This document shows, piece by piece, positions 63,956 through 64,000 of a stretch of DNA of 64,000 nucleotides (position 1 is the first letter of the stretch; each line of letters starts with the position of its first letter). Position numbers and translations under genes: made by a program. Source of the DNA: Bacteroidota bacterium. GTDB lineage: Bacteria; Bacteroidota; Ignavibacteria; Kapaibacteriales; UBA2268. Location: positions 39,665-103,664 of the forward strand of contig JAJXYC010000019.1 of assembly GCA_021780815.1 (NCBI GenBank), read 5' to 3'. Below the pieces are notes generated by a model. It searched no databases. It was not told the origin of the DNA and saw only the letters and a list, made by a program, of their open reading frames with translations.

Positions 63956-64000
63956 GGAAAAAATGGGAATGCAAAAAAAATTTTTAAAATTTTTTTGCAT

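Noticed and set aside
63638..63974. Two minus-strand frames (94 and 75 residues) at the window end
   Set aside because: They translate the REP-like repeats and overlap the 3' end of the T9SS gene; the amino-acid sequence is that of inverted repeat DNA.

Overview
This is a strongly AT-rich, gene-dense bacterial segment. Three things point to the Bacteroidota/Chlorobiota (FCB) superphylum, most likely a Kapabacteria- or Ignavibacteria-like lineage: five large proteins with a C-terminal type IX secretion (T9SS, Por) sorting domain, short start-proximal TAnnTTTG boxes of the Bacteroidetes promoter type, and genes such as the DUF1015 neighbour of serA, a membrane pyrophosphatase and a DtxR-controlled feoAB operon. 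The placement is an inference from gene content; no rRNA or tRNA gene is visible that could settle it.

The first 56.9 kb is core chromosome: rsmG and HMG-CoA lyase (minus strand); a glycosyltransferase with endonuclease III; sucD, ndk, a Nudix hydrolase, two exported proteins, folD and an RluA-type pseudouridine synthase; a T9SS Asp-box protein; two GT9 heptosyltransferase-like genes flanking minus-strand nuoC and a STAS protein; an RlmI-like methyltransferase; a repeat-rich exported protein; an RND efflux operon (membrane fusion protein, pump, TolC); nadD-pcm-miaA; a T9SS protein with Asp boxes and six fibronectin-like modules; purL; hppA; a chorismatase-like orphan; feoA-feoB-dtxR; a third T9SS protein followed by ruvA and a HisA-like protein; nuoG-nuoH-nuoI; serA with DUF1015; and a sigma factor/anti-sigma/CHAT-TPR operon. 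Complex I is dispersed: nuoC lies about 31 kb from nuoGHI, and nuoB, D, E and F are not in the window.

From about 56.9 kb to the window end the character changes to an accessory region. It holds three clusters of REP-like palindromes (56.97-57.19, 60.17-60.32 and 63.75-63.96 kb), an octanucleotide tandem repeat, a 145-bp composite palindrome ending in a T-run, three poorly conserved exported proteins, a small integrative module (excisionase-like HTH, divergent phage-type repressor, tyrosine integrase) and a T9SS-tagged Asp-box protein that lacks a signal peptide. The identical 15-bp sequence AAAATTTTTTTGCAT lies beside the first and the last repeat cluster.

The best candidate for an under-described system is the tightly overlapping sigma / membrane anti-sigma / TPR-CHAT protease-like operon at 52.6-56.9 kb. 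Second-line candidates are the chorismatase-like orphan, the HisA-fold protein that lacks the second catalytic aspartate, and the repeat-bounded mini integrative element.
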